In this document: positions 13,211 to 20,300 of the stretch, one piece after another | Layout of the letters: every line of letters starts with the position of its first letter | How positions within the stretch are numbered: the stretch's first letter is position 1 | From: CAYUBI01 sp964443005 | GTDB taxonomy: Bacteria > Margulisbacteria > Riflemargulisbacteria > GWF2-35-9 > CAYUBI01 | Reading direction: 5' to 3' | Assembly (NCBI GenBank): GCA_964443005.1 | Contig: CAYUBI010000039.1 | Coordinates: 1-20,329 of the forward strand | DNA length: 20,329 nt | The notes under the pieces: model-generated | Database searches by the model: none | What the model saw: only the letters and a program-made list of their open reading frames with translations | What the model was told of the DNA's origin: nothing | Translations under genes and position numbers: made by a program

Positions 13211-14293
13211 ATGTTGCCATCATTAAAAATCGGAAAATATGTAGCGAAATATCCTATTATTCAAGGCGGTATGGCTGTGCGCATTTCAGGCGCAAGTTTA
13301 GCTGCAGCTGTTGCGAATTATGGTGGAGTTGGGATTATTGCTACTGCAGGATTAGGATTAAATTCGCCTTATTTTGAATTTAAACATCCAGAAAATTATT
13401 TTCAGGCTAATGAGTTCGCCTTAATTGATGAGCTTAAAAAAGCGCAGCGATTATCGCCCAACGGAATTATGGGTGTTAATTGTATGGTTGCTTTAACAGA
13501 TTACGAAGCTGTTGTGCGAACTTCTGTTGAAAATGGCGCACAAATTGTTGTTTCCGGAGCTGGGCTTCCTTTAAAGTTGCCCTTATTTACTAAGGATTTT
13601 CCCAATGTGGCTTTAGTGCCCATTGTTTCGTCAGTTCGAGCAGCTAAGGTAATTTGTGCAAAATGGGACAAGGAACATCATCGATTACCTGATGCGATTA
13701 TTGTTGAAAACCCAAATACAGCAGGCGGACATTTAGGTGCAAGCCGGCTAGAATTGGGTAAACCTGAATATGAACTCGAAAATATTATTCCGGCAATATT
13801 GGAATATTTAAAAAACGATTTAAAAGTAAATATTCCGGTTATTGCTGCAGGTGGAATATGGGATCGCACAGATATTGATCATATGCTGAGCTTAGGTTAT
13901 GCTGGAGTTCAAATGGCAACTCGATTTGTCACTACCCACGAATGTGATGCACCAGATAATTACAAGAACTTGTACCTACAATCAACACCCGAAGATGTTA
14001 TTATTGTTGATAGTCCAGTGGGTCTTCCAGGTCGAGCTTTGCGCAATAGTTTCGTTGACAAAGTCATACCTAATCCCAGCCAAAAAATGCCGTGTTTAGT
14101 AACGTGTTTACATAAATGCAGTTTTCGAACAGATCACCGTGATTTTTGTATTATGTTTGCATTAAATAGCGCGCAAAAAGGACAATTAGATCAAGGATTA
14201 GTATTTTGTGGAACCAATGCTTATCGATGTAAGGCAATTACTTCAGTTAAACAGGTTATGGATGAATTAACAAATGAGGAGCAATCTGCATGA
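13211..14293 (+). CDS. fabX: FabX-like FMN/[4Fe-4S] enzyme of the nitronate monooxygenase superfamily (putative acyl-ACP dehydrogenase/isomerase)
   Basis: 360 aa. A TIM-barrel flavoprotein of the 2-nitropropane dioxygenase/FabK superfamily: YPIIQGGMAVRIS (14-26), GAGLP, the active-site ENPNTAGGHLGA with His174, IAAGGIWDRTDIDHMLSLGAGVQMATRF-type FMN phosphate site (about 211-239). Unlike FabK or ordinary nitronate monooxygenases it has a late Cys cluster, Cys295-x3-Cys299-x3-Cys303-x9-Cys313, matching the arrangement recalled for Helicobacter pylori FabX (HP0773), which holds a 4Fe-4S cluster next to FMN and introduces the double bond of unsaturated fatty acids by oxidising and isomerising decanoyl-ACP. 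The length agrees with FabX. Its overlap with fabF (ATGA) and position after acpP support an acyl-ACP substrate. Whether it acts as FabX or as an enoyl reductase in this organism is unproven. Confidence 0.8.
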   Translation: MLPSLKIGKYVAKYPIIQGGMAVRISGASLAAAVANYGGVGIIATAGLGLNSPYFEFKHPENYFQANEFALIDELKKAQRLSPNGIMGVNCMVALTDYEAVVRTSVENGAQIVVSGAGLPLKLPLFTKDFPNVALVPIVSSVRAAKVICAKWDKEHHRLPDAIIVENPNTAGGHLGASRLELGKPEYELENIIPAILEYLKNDLKVNIPVIAAGGIWDRTDIDHMLSLGYAGVQMATRFVTTHECDAPDNYKNLYLQSTPEDVIIVDSPVGLPGRALRNSFVDKVIPNPSQKMPCLVTCLHKCSFRTDHRDFCIMFALNSAQKGQLDQGLVFCGTNAYRCKAITSVKQVMDELTNEEQSA

Positions 14294-15528
14294 AAAAAAG
14301 AGTCGTGATTACCGGAATGGGAACGATCAATCCACTGGGTAATAACAGTAATGAATTTCGTCGAAATTTAGCTGCTGGAGTATCGGGTATTCGGCCAATT
14401 ACCCAATTTGATCCAACTCTTTTTGATACGCGTATTGCAGGTACGATTCTTAATTTTGATGCCTTAAGTTGCTTGGATGCAAAGGAAAAAAGACGTTTTA
14501 GTTTGTTTATTCAATATGCAGTTTATGCTGCCAAAGAAGCTGTTCTGATGAGCAAGCTTGACATTGCTGCAGAAGCTGAACAAATTGGTGTAATCATTGG
14601 TTCTGGAGTTGGCGGCATAGACATTATGGAAGAGCAAACTCGTATTTTATTTGAAAAAGGTCCCAGTCGATTGTCGCCGTTTACAGTACCCATGATGATT
14701 ACGAATATGGCTGCTGGAATTGTTGCAATTAAAACCGGTGCTAAAGGACCTAATAGTTGTACAGTCACAGCATGTGCGTCTGGTACGCATAGTATTGGAG
14801 ATGCATTTCGATGGATACAGAATGGGGAATCTATTGCAGTTATTGCAGGTGGAACTGAAGCACCTATTACGCAAGTCGGTGTGGGCGGTTTTTGCGCAGC
14901 TAAAACAATGACAACACGCAATCACGAACCAGAAAAAGCATCGCGGCCTTTTGACAAAGATCGAGATGGGTTTGTAATGGGCGAAGGCGCAGGCATGGTA
15001 GTTTTAGAAGAACTGGAACATGCCAAGGCCAGAGGTGCTACCATTTTTGCGGAAGTGATTGGGTATGGTCAAAGTGGAGATGCGTATCATATGACAGCAC
15101 CTGCACCTAATGGTGAGGGCGGCGCTAGAGCCATGAAAGCAGCAATAGCTGATGCAGGAATTTCGCCAGAACAAGTTGATTATATTAATGCTCATGGAAC
15201 TTCAACAGACCTAAATGACAGGCTGGAAACAGAAGCTATCAAAAGTGTTATGGGCAATCACGCTTATAACGTATCCATTAGTTCGACAAAATCCATGACT
15301 GGGCATTTGTTAGGCGCAGCTGGGGCAGTTGAAGCTTTAGCTATGGTTTATGCTATTTGCGATAATGTGATTCCCCCAACAATGAATTGTGATGAACCTA
15401 GCGAAGGGCTTGATCTGGACTATACGCCAAATCAAGCGAAAAATCGTATTGTAAATATTGCAATGTCCAATTCCTTTGGATTTGGTGGACATAATGCAGT
15501 ACTTATTTTTAAAAAATATACTGAATAA
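14290..15528 (+). CDS. fabF: Beta-ketoacyl-ACP synthase II
   Basis: 412 aa. Catalyses the elongating condensation of acyl-ACP with malonyl-ACP. The thiolase-fold catalytic residues Cys162 (TACASGTHSIG), His302 (NAHGTSTDLND) and His339 (KSMTGHLLGAAG) are present, as are GEGAGMVVLE and the C-terminal SFGFGGHNAVLIF. It reads as FabF rather than FabB by length and by the DLND context. Start overlaps the fabX-like gene by four bases. Last gene of the lipid operon; a weak hairpin follows, then fliQ. Confidence 0.97.
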   Translation: MKKRVVITGMGTINPLGNNSNEFRRNLAAGVSGIRPITQFDPTLFDTRIAGTILNFDALSCLDAKEKRRFSLFIQYAVYAAKEAVLMSKLDIAAEAEQIGVIIGSGVGGIDIMEEQTRILFEKGPSRLSPFTVPMMITNMAAGIVAIKTGAKGPNSCTVTACASGTHSIGDAFRWIQNGESIAVIAGGTEAPITQVGVGGFCAAKTMTTRNHEPEKASRPFDKDRDGFVMGEGAGMVVLEELEHAKARGATIFAEVIGYGQSGDAYHMTAPAPNGEGGARAMKAAIADAGISPEQVDYINAHGTSTDLNDRLETEAIKSVMGNHAYNVSISSTKSMTGHLLGAAGAVEALAMVYAICDNVIPPTMNCDEPSEGLDLDYTPNQAKNRIVNIAMSNSFGFGGHNAVLIFKKYTE

Positions 15529-15542
15529 CGTTGGTGCGTTAT
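15525..15542 (+). terminator. Weak hairpin after fabF
   Basis: ATAACG (15525-15530, overlapping the fabF stop) and CGTTAT (15537-15542) form a perfect 6-bp stem with a 6-nt loop, followed by CACTTTTG. The stem is AT-rich and the T run is only four bases, so it would be at most a leaky terminator between the lipid and flagellar genes. Confidence 0.25.
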
Positions 15543-15583
15543 CACTTTTGATGATGCAAATTAAGCCTTAACAAGGTGGCCTT

Positions 15584-15850
15584 ATGAATGATTCCGTTAT
15601 TCTTAGTTTAGGAAAAGAAGCCATTTATATTTCTTTCCTTTTGTCTGCGCCTACTATGGGACTGGCACTTGTTTTGGGTGTCGTTATTTCGTTACTGCAA
15701 GCTGTGACGCAAATTCAAGATATGACACTTACGTTTGTTCCAAAACTAATTGGAATTGGGTTAGTGCTTTTAGTTAGCGGTGGATGGATGCTAACTATTT
15801 TGCTTGATTTTACAAATCGAATTTTGTTAAATTTAGCATCTTTCAAATAG
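15584..15850 (+). CDS. fliQ: Flagellar type III export protein FliQ
   Basis: 88 aa, the normal length. Two transmembrane helices (about 16-38 and 50-76) around a short loop with the family-typical LQAVTQIQDMTLTFVPKL segment. FliQ forms the export gate with FliP and FliR in the flagellar basal body. AAGGTGG precedes ATG 15584. fliR follows after 6 nt. Unusually there is no fliP upstream: the preceding gene is fabF, 55 nt away. Flagellar rather than virulence type III is favoured by the FliR and FlhB neighbours and lack of other injectisome genes. Confidence 0.95.
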   Translation: MNDSVILSLGKEAIYISFLLSAPTMGLALVLGVVISLLQAVTQIQDMTLTFVPKLIGIGLVLLVSGGWMLTILLDFTNRILLNLASFK

Positions 15851-15856
15851 GGGGAT

Positions 15857-16645
15857 ATGATTCCTGATTTGCCAGTCGATCTTGTAGCCTTTAAGTTGTA
15901 TCTCTTAATGGGCACACGTATGAGTGGTATTTTTATGTTTGCGCCTATTTTTGGTACTCGTTCAGTGCCTATGTTTATGAAAGTGGGCCTAGTTGCAGTT
16001 ACAACCTATTTGTTTTTTGTAACTATTCCAATGTCAAAAAATGTTGCAGATGTTCATTTATTAGTTTACGCAATTTATATTTTAAAAGAACTTTCAATTG
16101 GCATTGCAATTGGATATGTTGCACAAATCCTTTTTGGTGCAATTCAATTTGCTGGAAAAATGATTGATATGATGATGGGCTTGCACGTTGCTTCGGTTTT
16201 TGATCCTATGACACATGAGCAGCAATCCTTAATGGGCCAATTATTATATATCATGGCTATTTTTTTCTTTTTGCAAGTAGATGGTCATCATATTGTTATT
16301 GAAGCTGTTGGCCGTAGTTTTTATACATTGCCAATTGGAGCCCTTAGTATTCATCATTCGCTAATTGATTTTTTTATTCAGATTGTAAATACTATATTTT
16401 TAGTGGGACTTCAAATTGCAGCTCCTATAGCCGCTATTTTGTTTTTGATTGATTTTTCTCTAGGATTAGTTGCCAAAGCTGTTCCACAAATGAATGTTTT
16501 TTTACTGGGAATGCCGTTAAAAATAATGATTGGTTTTATGTTTTTGATGGTAATGTTGATTTATATTTTGCCGGTGCTTAGCCAATTATTTGGTACGATC
16601 CGAGCAGATATTCAGAAAATGATTTTATTAATGTATCATGGCTGA
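15857..16645 (+). CDS. fliR: Flagellar type III export protein FliR
   Basis: 262 aa, polytopic inner-membrane protein with about six hydrophobic segments. Diagnostic stretches are RMSGIFMFAPIFGTRSVP near the N-terminus, ELSIGIAIGYVAQILFGAIQFAGKMIDMMMG in the centre (split here by rough position 78-109) and the PQMNVFLLGMPLKIMIG region (about 216-232). It completes the FliPQR gate and contacts FlhB. Starts with ATG behind AGGGGG (15849-15854) and overlaps flhB by eight bases, so translation is coupled. Confidence 0.95.
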   Translation: MIPDLPVDLVAFKLYLLMGTRMSGIFMFAPIFGTRSVPMFMKVGLVAVTTYLFFVTIPMSKNVADVHLLVYAIYILKELSIGIAIGYVAQILFGAIQFAGKMIDMMMGLHVASVFDPMTHEQQSLMGQLLYIMAIFFFLQVDGHHIVIEAVGRSFYTLPIGALSIHHSLIDFFIQIVNTIFLVGLQIAAPIAAILFLIDFSLGLVAKAVPQMNVFLLGMPLKIMIGFMFLMVMLIYILPVLSQLFGTIRADIQKMILLMYHG

Positions 16646-17705
16646 TCCTTCTAAAACCGAAGAAGCTACTCCGCGGCGACGCGATGAATTTCGTAAAAAG
16701 GGTAATATTGCAAAGTCTCCAGAAATTAGTGCAGCCTCAATTTTACTGGCTTGTGTTCTTTTACTCAATGCAACTGGCGCTTTTATTTGGCATTCATTTG
16801 AGGATATTATGACGTATTCGTTGCGGCATGTGATGTTAACGCCCTTAAATGATGCGAATGTTGGCAACCTTGGCGTATATTATATGTTCAAAGTTACTGT
16901 CATTATGGGGCCGCTGTTGCTGTTAGCTTTTGCAGTTGCTTATATTTCGAATCTTTTACAAGTTGGTTTTTTATATACGTTAGAGCCAATTTCGCCCAAG
17001 CTTTCTAAAATTGACCCTATTGCTGGATTTGGACGGCTTTTTTCAAAACGCTCCTTAGGGCAGTTGGTTAAGTCTATTGCAAAGGTTTTGGTTATTGGTT
17101 ATTTAGCATATTCAATTGTTCAAAAAGATATTCCTCTATTTCTTAGTTATATATATATGCCGCTATCAGCTATCACTGTTTCATTAGCAGGTGTTATGAT
17201 GGAAATTGCTTTAAAAGTAGCCTTATTATATATTGTCATTGCAATCATTGATTATTTTTTTCAGCGATATATGCTAAGTACGGATATGCGCATGACAAAA
17301 CAAGAAATCAGAGATGAACATCGTAGACAAGAAGGCAGTCCTGAAATAAAAAATGAAATTCGGCGTCGTCAGCGGGAAATGGGTCAGCGCCGAATGATGC
17401 AAAAAGTTCCTCAAGCTGACGTTATTGTTACAAATCCATTTCATATTGCAATAGCTTTACAATATGATGCGCATACCATGTCTGTGCCCAAGGTTATTGC
17501 AAAGGGCGCACGCTTGATTGCTGAGCAAATCAAAGAACTGGGACGTACCCATAATATTCCAATTGTAGAAAACCCTGAAGTAGCTCGGGCCTTATATGCA
17601 TCTACGCACGTTGATCATGATATACCTGGCGATTTGTTTAACGCTGTTGCAGAGATTTTAACGTATGTGTATAAATTAAGTGGCAAACGTTTTGGAATTA
17701 GCTAG
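16638..17705 (+). CDS. flhB: Flagellar export switch protein FlhB with a variant autocleavage site (NPFH)
   Basis: 355 aa. N-terminal SKTEEATPRRRDEFRKKGNIAKSPE-type opening (residues 5-29), four membrane helices (about 33-52, 85-107, 145-170, 181-205) and a cytoplasmic domain. FlhB switches substrate specificity from rod/hook to filament proteins after self-cleavage between Asn and Pro in the NPTH motif. Here the motif reads Asn266-Pro267-Phe268-His269 (AAT CCA TTT CAT). The Asn-Pro pair and the His are kept but Thr is Phe, which needs at least two base changes. The following ALQYDAHTMSVPKV is normal. The gene ends one base before the stop of the convergent metallo-hydrolase gene, leaving no intergenic terminator. 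Confidence 0.95.
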   Translation: MADPSKTEEATPRRRDEFRKKGNIAKSPEISAASILLACVLLLNATGAFIWHSFEDIMTYSLRHVMLTPLNDANVGNLGVYYMFKVTVIMGPLLLLAFAVAYISNLLQVGFLYTLEPISPKLSKIDPIAGFGRLFSKRSLGQLVKSIAKVLVIGYLAYSIVQKDIPLFLSYIYMPLSAITVSLAGVMMEIALKVALLYIVIAIIDYFFQRYMLSTDMRMTKQEIRDEHRRQEGSPEIKNEIRRRQREMGQRRMMQKVPQADVIVTNPFHIAIALQYDAHTMSVPKVIAKGARLIAEQIKELGRTHNIPIVENPEVARALYASTHVDHDIPGDLFNAVAEILTYVYKLSGKRFGIS

Positions 17706-17706
17706 T

Positions 17707-18552
17707 TTATAAGTCAATCACGCTGTCTGGTGCAATACCCACAACAGTCATTGTTGACTGTCGCTGTGTAATAATTGACTCACAATCAGTAATCATAGCA
17801 TCAATTTCATGATCCCGACGATCTTGATTGTGATGAAATAGACCTAGCTGTTTAACTTTGGCTTGAAGCCCTAATTCAAGCGCATCTATATACGTCGAAT
17901 GGCCCCAGGTACGACGTTTTTCATATTCTGCTGGTAAATATTCTGCATCATGAAATAAGAGGTCAACATTTTCGCAATCGCGAACATAATCCTTAAAGCA
18001 AAGCCCGCCTTCATGTTGATAGTGAAGTTCATTATCTGTTAGAAATACAAATGTTTTTCCATTTTCAATAAACTTATATCCAATGCCTTGATTTGGATGA
18101 CTCAGATGAATCGGAACAATTTTCATGCTACCAATTTGAAAGGTACTGTATCTCACGTGAATAAAGTTTATTTTTGCAGAAATTGCATTAATATCTACTG
18201 GGAAATTAGGCGGTTGCATTGTGCCTGCAACCATATCTTTGACTGAATATCCAGTTACAAACGGACAACCATATAAATCTATTTCAAAATCCTTAATAAA
18301 AAGCGGTTTAAAAAAAGGGAATCCCATTAAGTGATCCCAATGAGCATGCGTAAAAATCATGCTAAAATGCTTAATAGTTTGAGCTTGAATTAAATCATTG
18401 CCCAGCCGGCGTGCACCTGTTCCTGCATCAACGATAATCAGATCTCCAGAATCAGAAGTCACAGTGATACAGGTAGTATCTCCACCATATTTAAGATAAT
18501 CTTTTCCGCAAACAGGAATAGATCCACGCGAACCATAACATTTTATTTTCAT
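17707..18552 (-). CDS. Metallo-beta-lactamase-fold hydrolase
   Basis: 281 aa, cytoplasmic. The N-terminus KCYGSRGSIPVCG followed by YGGDTTCI is typical of a widespread MBL-fold subfamily (annotated variously as phosphodiesterase-like or beta-lactamase-domain proteins). Metal ligands visible: His69-x-His71-x-Asp73-His74 (THAHWDH), His152 (LSHPNQGIGY), Asp202 (LFHDAEY) and His240 or His241 (LFHHNQD). A dinuclear metal hydrolase is therefore expected; a cyclic-nucleotide or other phosphodiester substrate is a guess. No Shine-Dalgarno precedes ATG 18552; instead TATGAT lies six bases upstream, suggesting leaderless transcription. It is divergent from the PP2C phosphatase gene and convergent with flhB. 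Confidence 0.9.
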   Translation of the reverse strand: MKIKCYGSRGSIPVCGKDYLKYGGDTTCITVTSDSGDLIIVDAGTGARRLGNDLIQAQTIKHFSMIFTHAHWDHLMGFPFFKPLFIKDFEIDLYGCPFVTGYSVKDMVAGTMQPPNFPVDINAISAKINFIHVRYSTFQIGSMKIVPIHLSHPNQGIGYKFIENGKTFVFLTDNELHYQHEGGLCFKDYVRDCENVDLLFHDAEYLPAEYEKRRTWGHSTYIDALELGLQAKVKQLGLFHHNQDRRDHEIDAMITDCESIITQRQSTMTVVGIAPDSVIDL

Positions 18553-18558
18553 AAGGTT

Positions 18559-18588
18559 ATCATATCAGAGAATTAGTAAAAAAAGCAA
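18559..18588 (-). promoter_or_regulatory. Putative promoter of the metallo-hydrolase gene, predicted leaderless
   Basis: On the minus strand TTGCTT (18588-18583), 18-nt spacer, TATGAT (18564-18559), then AACCTT and the ATG at 18552. The -10 is 5/6 to consensus, the -35 weaker. The expected transcription start coincides with the start codon, and no ribosome binding site is present. Confidence 0.45.
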
Positions 18589-18596
18589 TTATACGT

Positions 18597-18602
18597 TATA
18601 CT
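18597..18602 (+). promoter_or_regulatory. Possible -10 box for the PP2C phosphatase gene
   Basis: TATACT lies 30 nt upstream of ATG 18633, with only a weak -35 candidate (TTAGTA at 18573-18578, 18-nt spacer). A clear ribosome binding site (AGGGAG) follows, so unlike its divergent neighbour this gene has a leader. Confidence 0.4.
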
Positions 18603-18632
18603 GAAAAAATTAAGATTTCTTAGGGAGAGCGC

Positions 18633-19538
18633 ATGAGCATCCTTTTTATTATAGTGGCAAGCGTACTTGGTTTTTCTGCTATATGGATTGCGATCCTTTA
18701 TCGGCGACTAACCTATTTCAAAACTCATTTACAACGAAAAGTCGATAAAGCTGCTCGCGATTTAGACATGGCGCGCAAAATTCAAACTGGATTATTAGCA
18801 AATAATTTTCTTCAGTATAAAAAATATGTGATTTCTGCTTTTTGTGAACCTGCAGAAAAAATAGGCGGCGATTTTTTCTTTATTGATCAAAAAACAAATT
18901 ATTCCATTGGTAAAGAGTCGAGTCGGCCAGGGATTATCAAATATGATGGGCGTAAAGAAGATTTTGTGCATGTCATTATTGGCGATGTAGCTGGACATGG
19001 GGTTGCTTCTGCCTTAGTTATGGTGCTTGCACGAAATACGTTTGATGAATATTCTAAAAAATTTGACTCTCCTGCTGAAATTTTAACTCATATTAATAAA
19101 AAAATTATGGAATATACGGAAAATAGCGATATTAGTTTTGTTACAGCTTTTATGGGGCTAATTGATCCACAAAAGGAAGAGTTTATTTATGCTAAAGCTG
19201 GACATACTAATCCAGTTTTATTGCGAAGAGATGGCTCAATTGAAACATTAGATTGTGAAGGTGTATTTTTAGGCATGTTTGATAATCAGGAATACGAAGA
19301 AAAAAAAATAAAGCTAATGAGTGGAGATAAACTATTGTTGTATACAGACGGGTTAACAGAAACGCGTAATGCCAAAGGCGATATTTTAGGAACACAACGT
19401 TTCCACGAATTATTACGGCAGAGTTATTCATTTACGAAAATGGAATTCCTTAATCATGTTGTACGACAGATTCACGCGTATTCTGCAGAAGAAACGTTTC
19501 ATGATGATGCAACAATGGTGCTAGTTGAGGTTTTGTAA
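18633..19538 (+). CDS. Membrane-anchored SpoIIE/RsbU-type PP2C serine phosphatase
   Basis: 301 aa. An N-terminal transmembrane helix (about 3-23) is followed by a short coiled linker with the ARKIQTGLL motif that precedes RsbU-type catalytic domains. PP2C metal-binding motifs: IGGDFF (Asp80), IGDVAGHG (Asp118), AKAGHTNP, LLYTDGLTETRN (Asp239) and HDDATM (Asp291/292). Such enzymes dephosphorylate anti-sigma-factor antagonists (STAS proteins) in partner-switching cascades. Between the first two motifs there is a stretch of about 27 residues (84-110) that looks longer than usual. No STAS protein, anti-sigma kinase or sensory domain is encoded next to it, so the input probably acts through the membrane anchor or partners elsewhere. 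Confidence 0.92.
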   Translation: MSILFIIVASVLGFSAIWIAILYRRLTYFKTHLQRKVDKAARDLDMARKIQTGLLANNFLQYKKYVISAFCEPAEKIGGDFFFIDQKTNYSIGKESSRPGIIKYDGRKEDFVHVIIGDVAGHGVASALVMVLARNTFDEYSKKFDSPAEILTHINKKIMEYTENSDISFVTAFMGLIDPQKEEFIYAKAGHTNPVLLRRDGSIETLDCEGVFLGMFDNQEYEEKKIKLMSGDKLLLYTDGLTETRNAKGDILGTQRFHELLRQSYSFTKMEFLNHVVRQIHAYSAEETFHDDATMVLVEVL

Positions 19539-19566
19539 TCTGGCGAAAGGAATTGATTAAACTATT

Positions 19567-20094
19567 ATGAATTATTCAAAAGTTTTATCTGAATTGCAAG
19601 AAGCTTCTCTTTTTGATTTATTTCGATTAAAATCAGCTATTGAGCGAGAATTAGATAACCCGGTTCGGTTAAATGATGTTCGCAAACGCATCCATGTTGG
19701 CCAGACAGTTCACTATTTTGAGAAAACAGAAAATAGGCTAGTTGAAGCCAAGGTGCTTGAATTAAATCGAACTCGCATTTTAGTTGAAAATATAGAGGAC
19801 GGGCATCACTGGACCATGCCCTTTTATATGTTAAATCTAGATAACTGCGATACAGATGTTCAGGTAAAAACAAAAAAAGGAATTGATCGAAATTCCCTAA
19901 AATATGGCGATCTTGTGGGATTTCAAGATCGAAATAATAATGAATTATTTGGAAAAGTTATTCAATTAAACCCGAAGACAGTTGTTGTACTTGTTAATGA
20001 TTCGCATAAATGGAAGCTGTCTTATTCCCTTTTGTATCCAATTATTGATGTTTCAGCACAGGAAGATGGAAAAGGACGCTGGGTTCTTGAATAA
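19567..20094 (+). CDS. Hypothetical protein with two tandem SH3/KOW-like repeats
   Basis: 175 aa, no named family recognised. After an N-terminal helix pair (1-40) come two homologous units of about 50 residues, 42-91 and 111-160. Both follow the pattern h-x-G-(Q/D)-x-V-x-(Y/F)-(F/Q)-(E/D), then K/G-x-V-x-x-LN, then a run of valines, then H-x-W-x-(M/L)-x-(F/Y), and end with a Leu-rich turn. The strand-turn pattern resembles small beta-barrels (KOW, Tudor or SH3-like) that bind nucleic acid or protein. No signal peptide, so cytoplasmic. It starts 28 nt after the phosphatase gene on the same strand; an AAGGAA lies unusually far (14 nt) from the ATG. Probably co-transcribed with the phosphatase, but a functional link is only inferred. 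Confidence 0.8.
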   Translation: MNYSKVLSELQEASLFDLFRLKSAIERELDNPVRLNDVRKRIHVGQTVHYFEKTENRLVEAKVLELNRTRILVENIEDGHHWTMPFYMLNLDNCDTDVQVKTKKGIDRNSLKYGDLVGFQDRNNNELFGKVIQLNPKTVVVLVNDSHKWKLSYSLLYPIIDVSAQEDGKGRWVLE

Positions 20095-20300
20095 TATTGA
20101 TTGATTTCCGTTTGAAAGAGAAATGTACTATTCGTACTAATCATTTGCTGCAACATCGTGCTATTTGGCCACGTATAAATCGGTCCAGCCAGAGCAGACG
20201 AATCAATGCGGCAACCTTGGCATAGTTCGGATCCCCATGGGAAAGCTAGGGTAGTGAAAAGGAACAGTAGAATAAGAACGAATGATTTATATAATTTCAT
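20022..20300 (-). CDS. Small secreted protein
   Basis: 92 aa from ATG 20300, which has a strong ribosome binding site (GGGAGG, spacer 7). The N-terminus MKLYKSFVLILLFLFTTLA is a clear signal peptide, with a probable cut before FPWGS. The mature part holds Cys-x2-Cys (CQGC) and is otherwise unremarkable; no family is recognised. Its last 24 codons are antisense to the 3' end of the repeat protein gene (overlap 20022-20094), which suggests that the original stop was lost or that the C-terminus is not conserved. An in-frame ATG at 20315 lies upstream of the ribosome binding site and is not preferred. Confidence 0.6.
   Translation of the reverse strand: MKLYKSFVLILLFLFTTLAFPWGSELCQGCRIDSSALAGPIYTWPNSTMLQQMISTNSTFLFQTEINQYYSRTQRPFPSSCAETSIIGYKRE

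Noticed and set aside
13211..14293. Calling this gene fabK (enoyl-ACP reductase II)
   Set aside because: FabK proteins are about 310-320 aa and lack the C-terminal four-Cys cluster; length, cluster and active-site context agree better with FabX.
14523..14925. Two long minus-strand frames inside fabF
   Set aside because: They are antisense to the catalytic part of fabF, have no ribosome binding sites, and give products with no recognisable features.
18633..19538. A complete partner-switching (Rsb) module
   Set aside because: Only the phosphatase is present; the neighbouring proteins show neither STAS nor anti-sigma kinase motifs.
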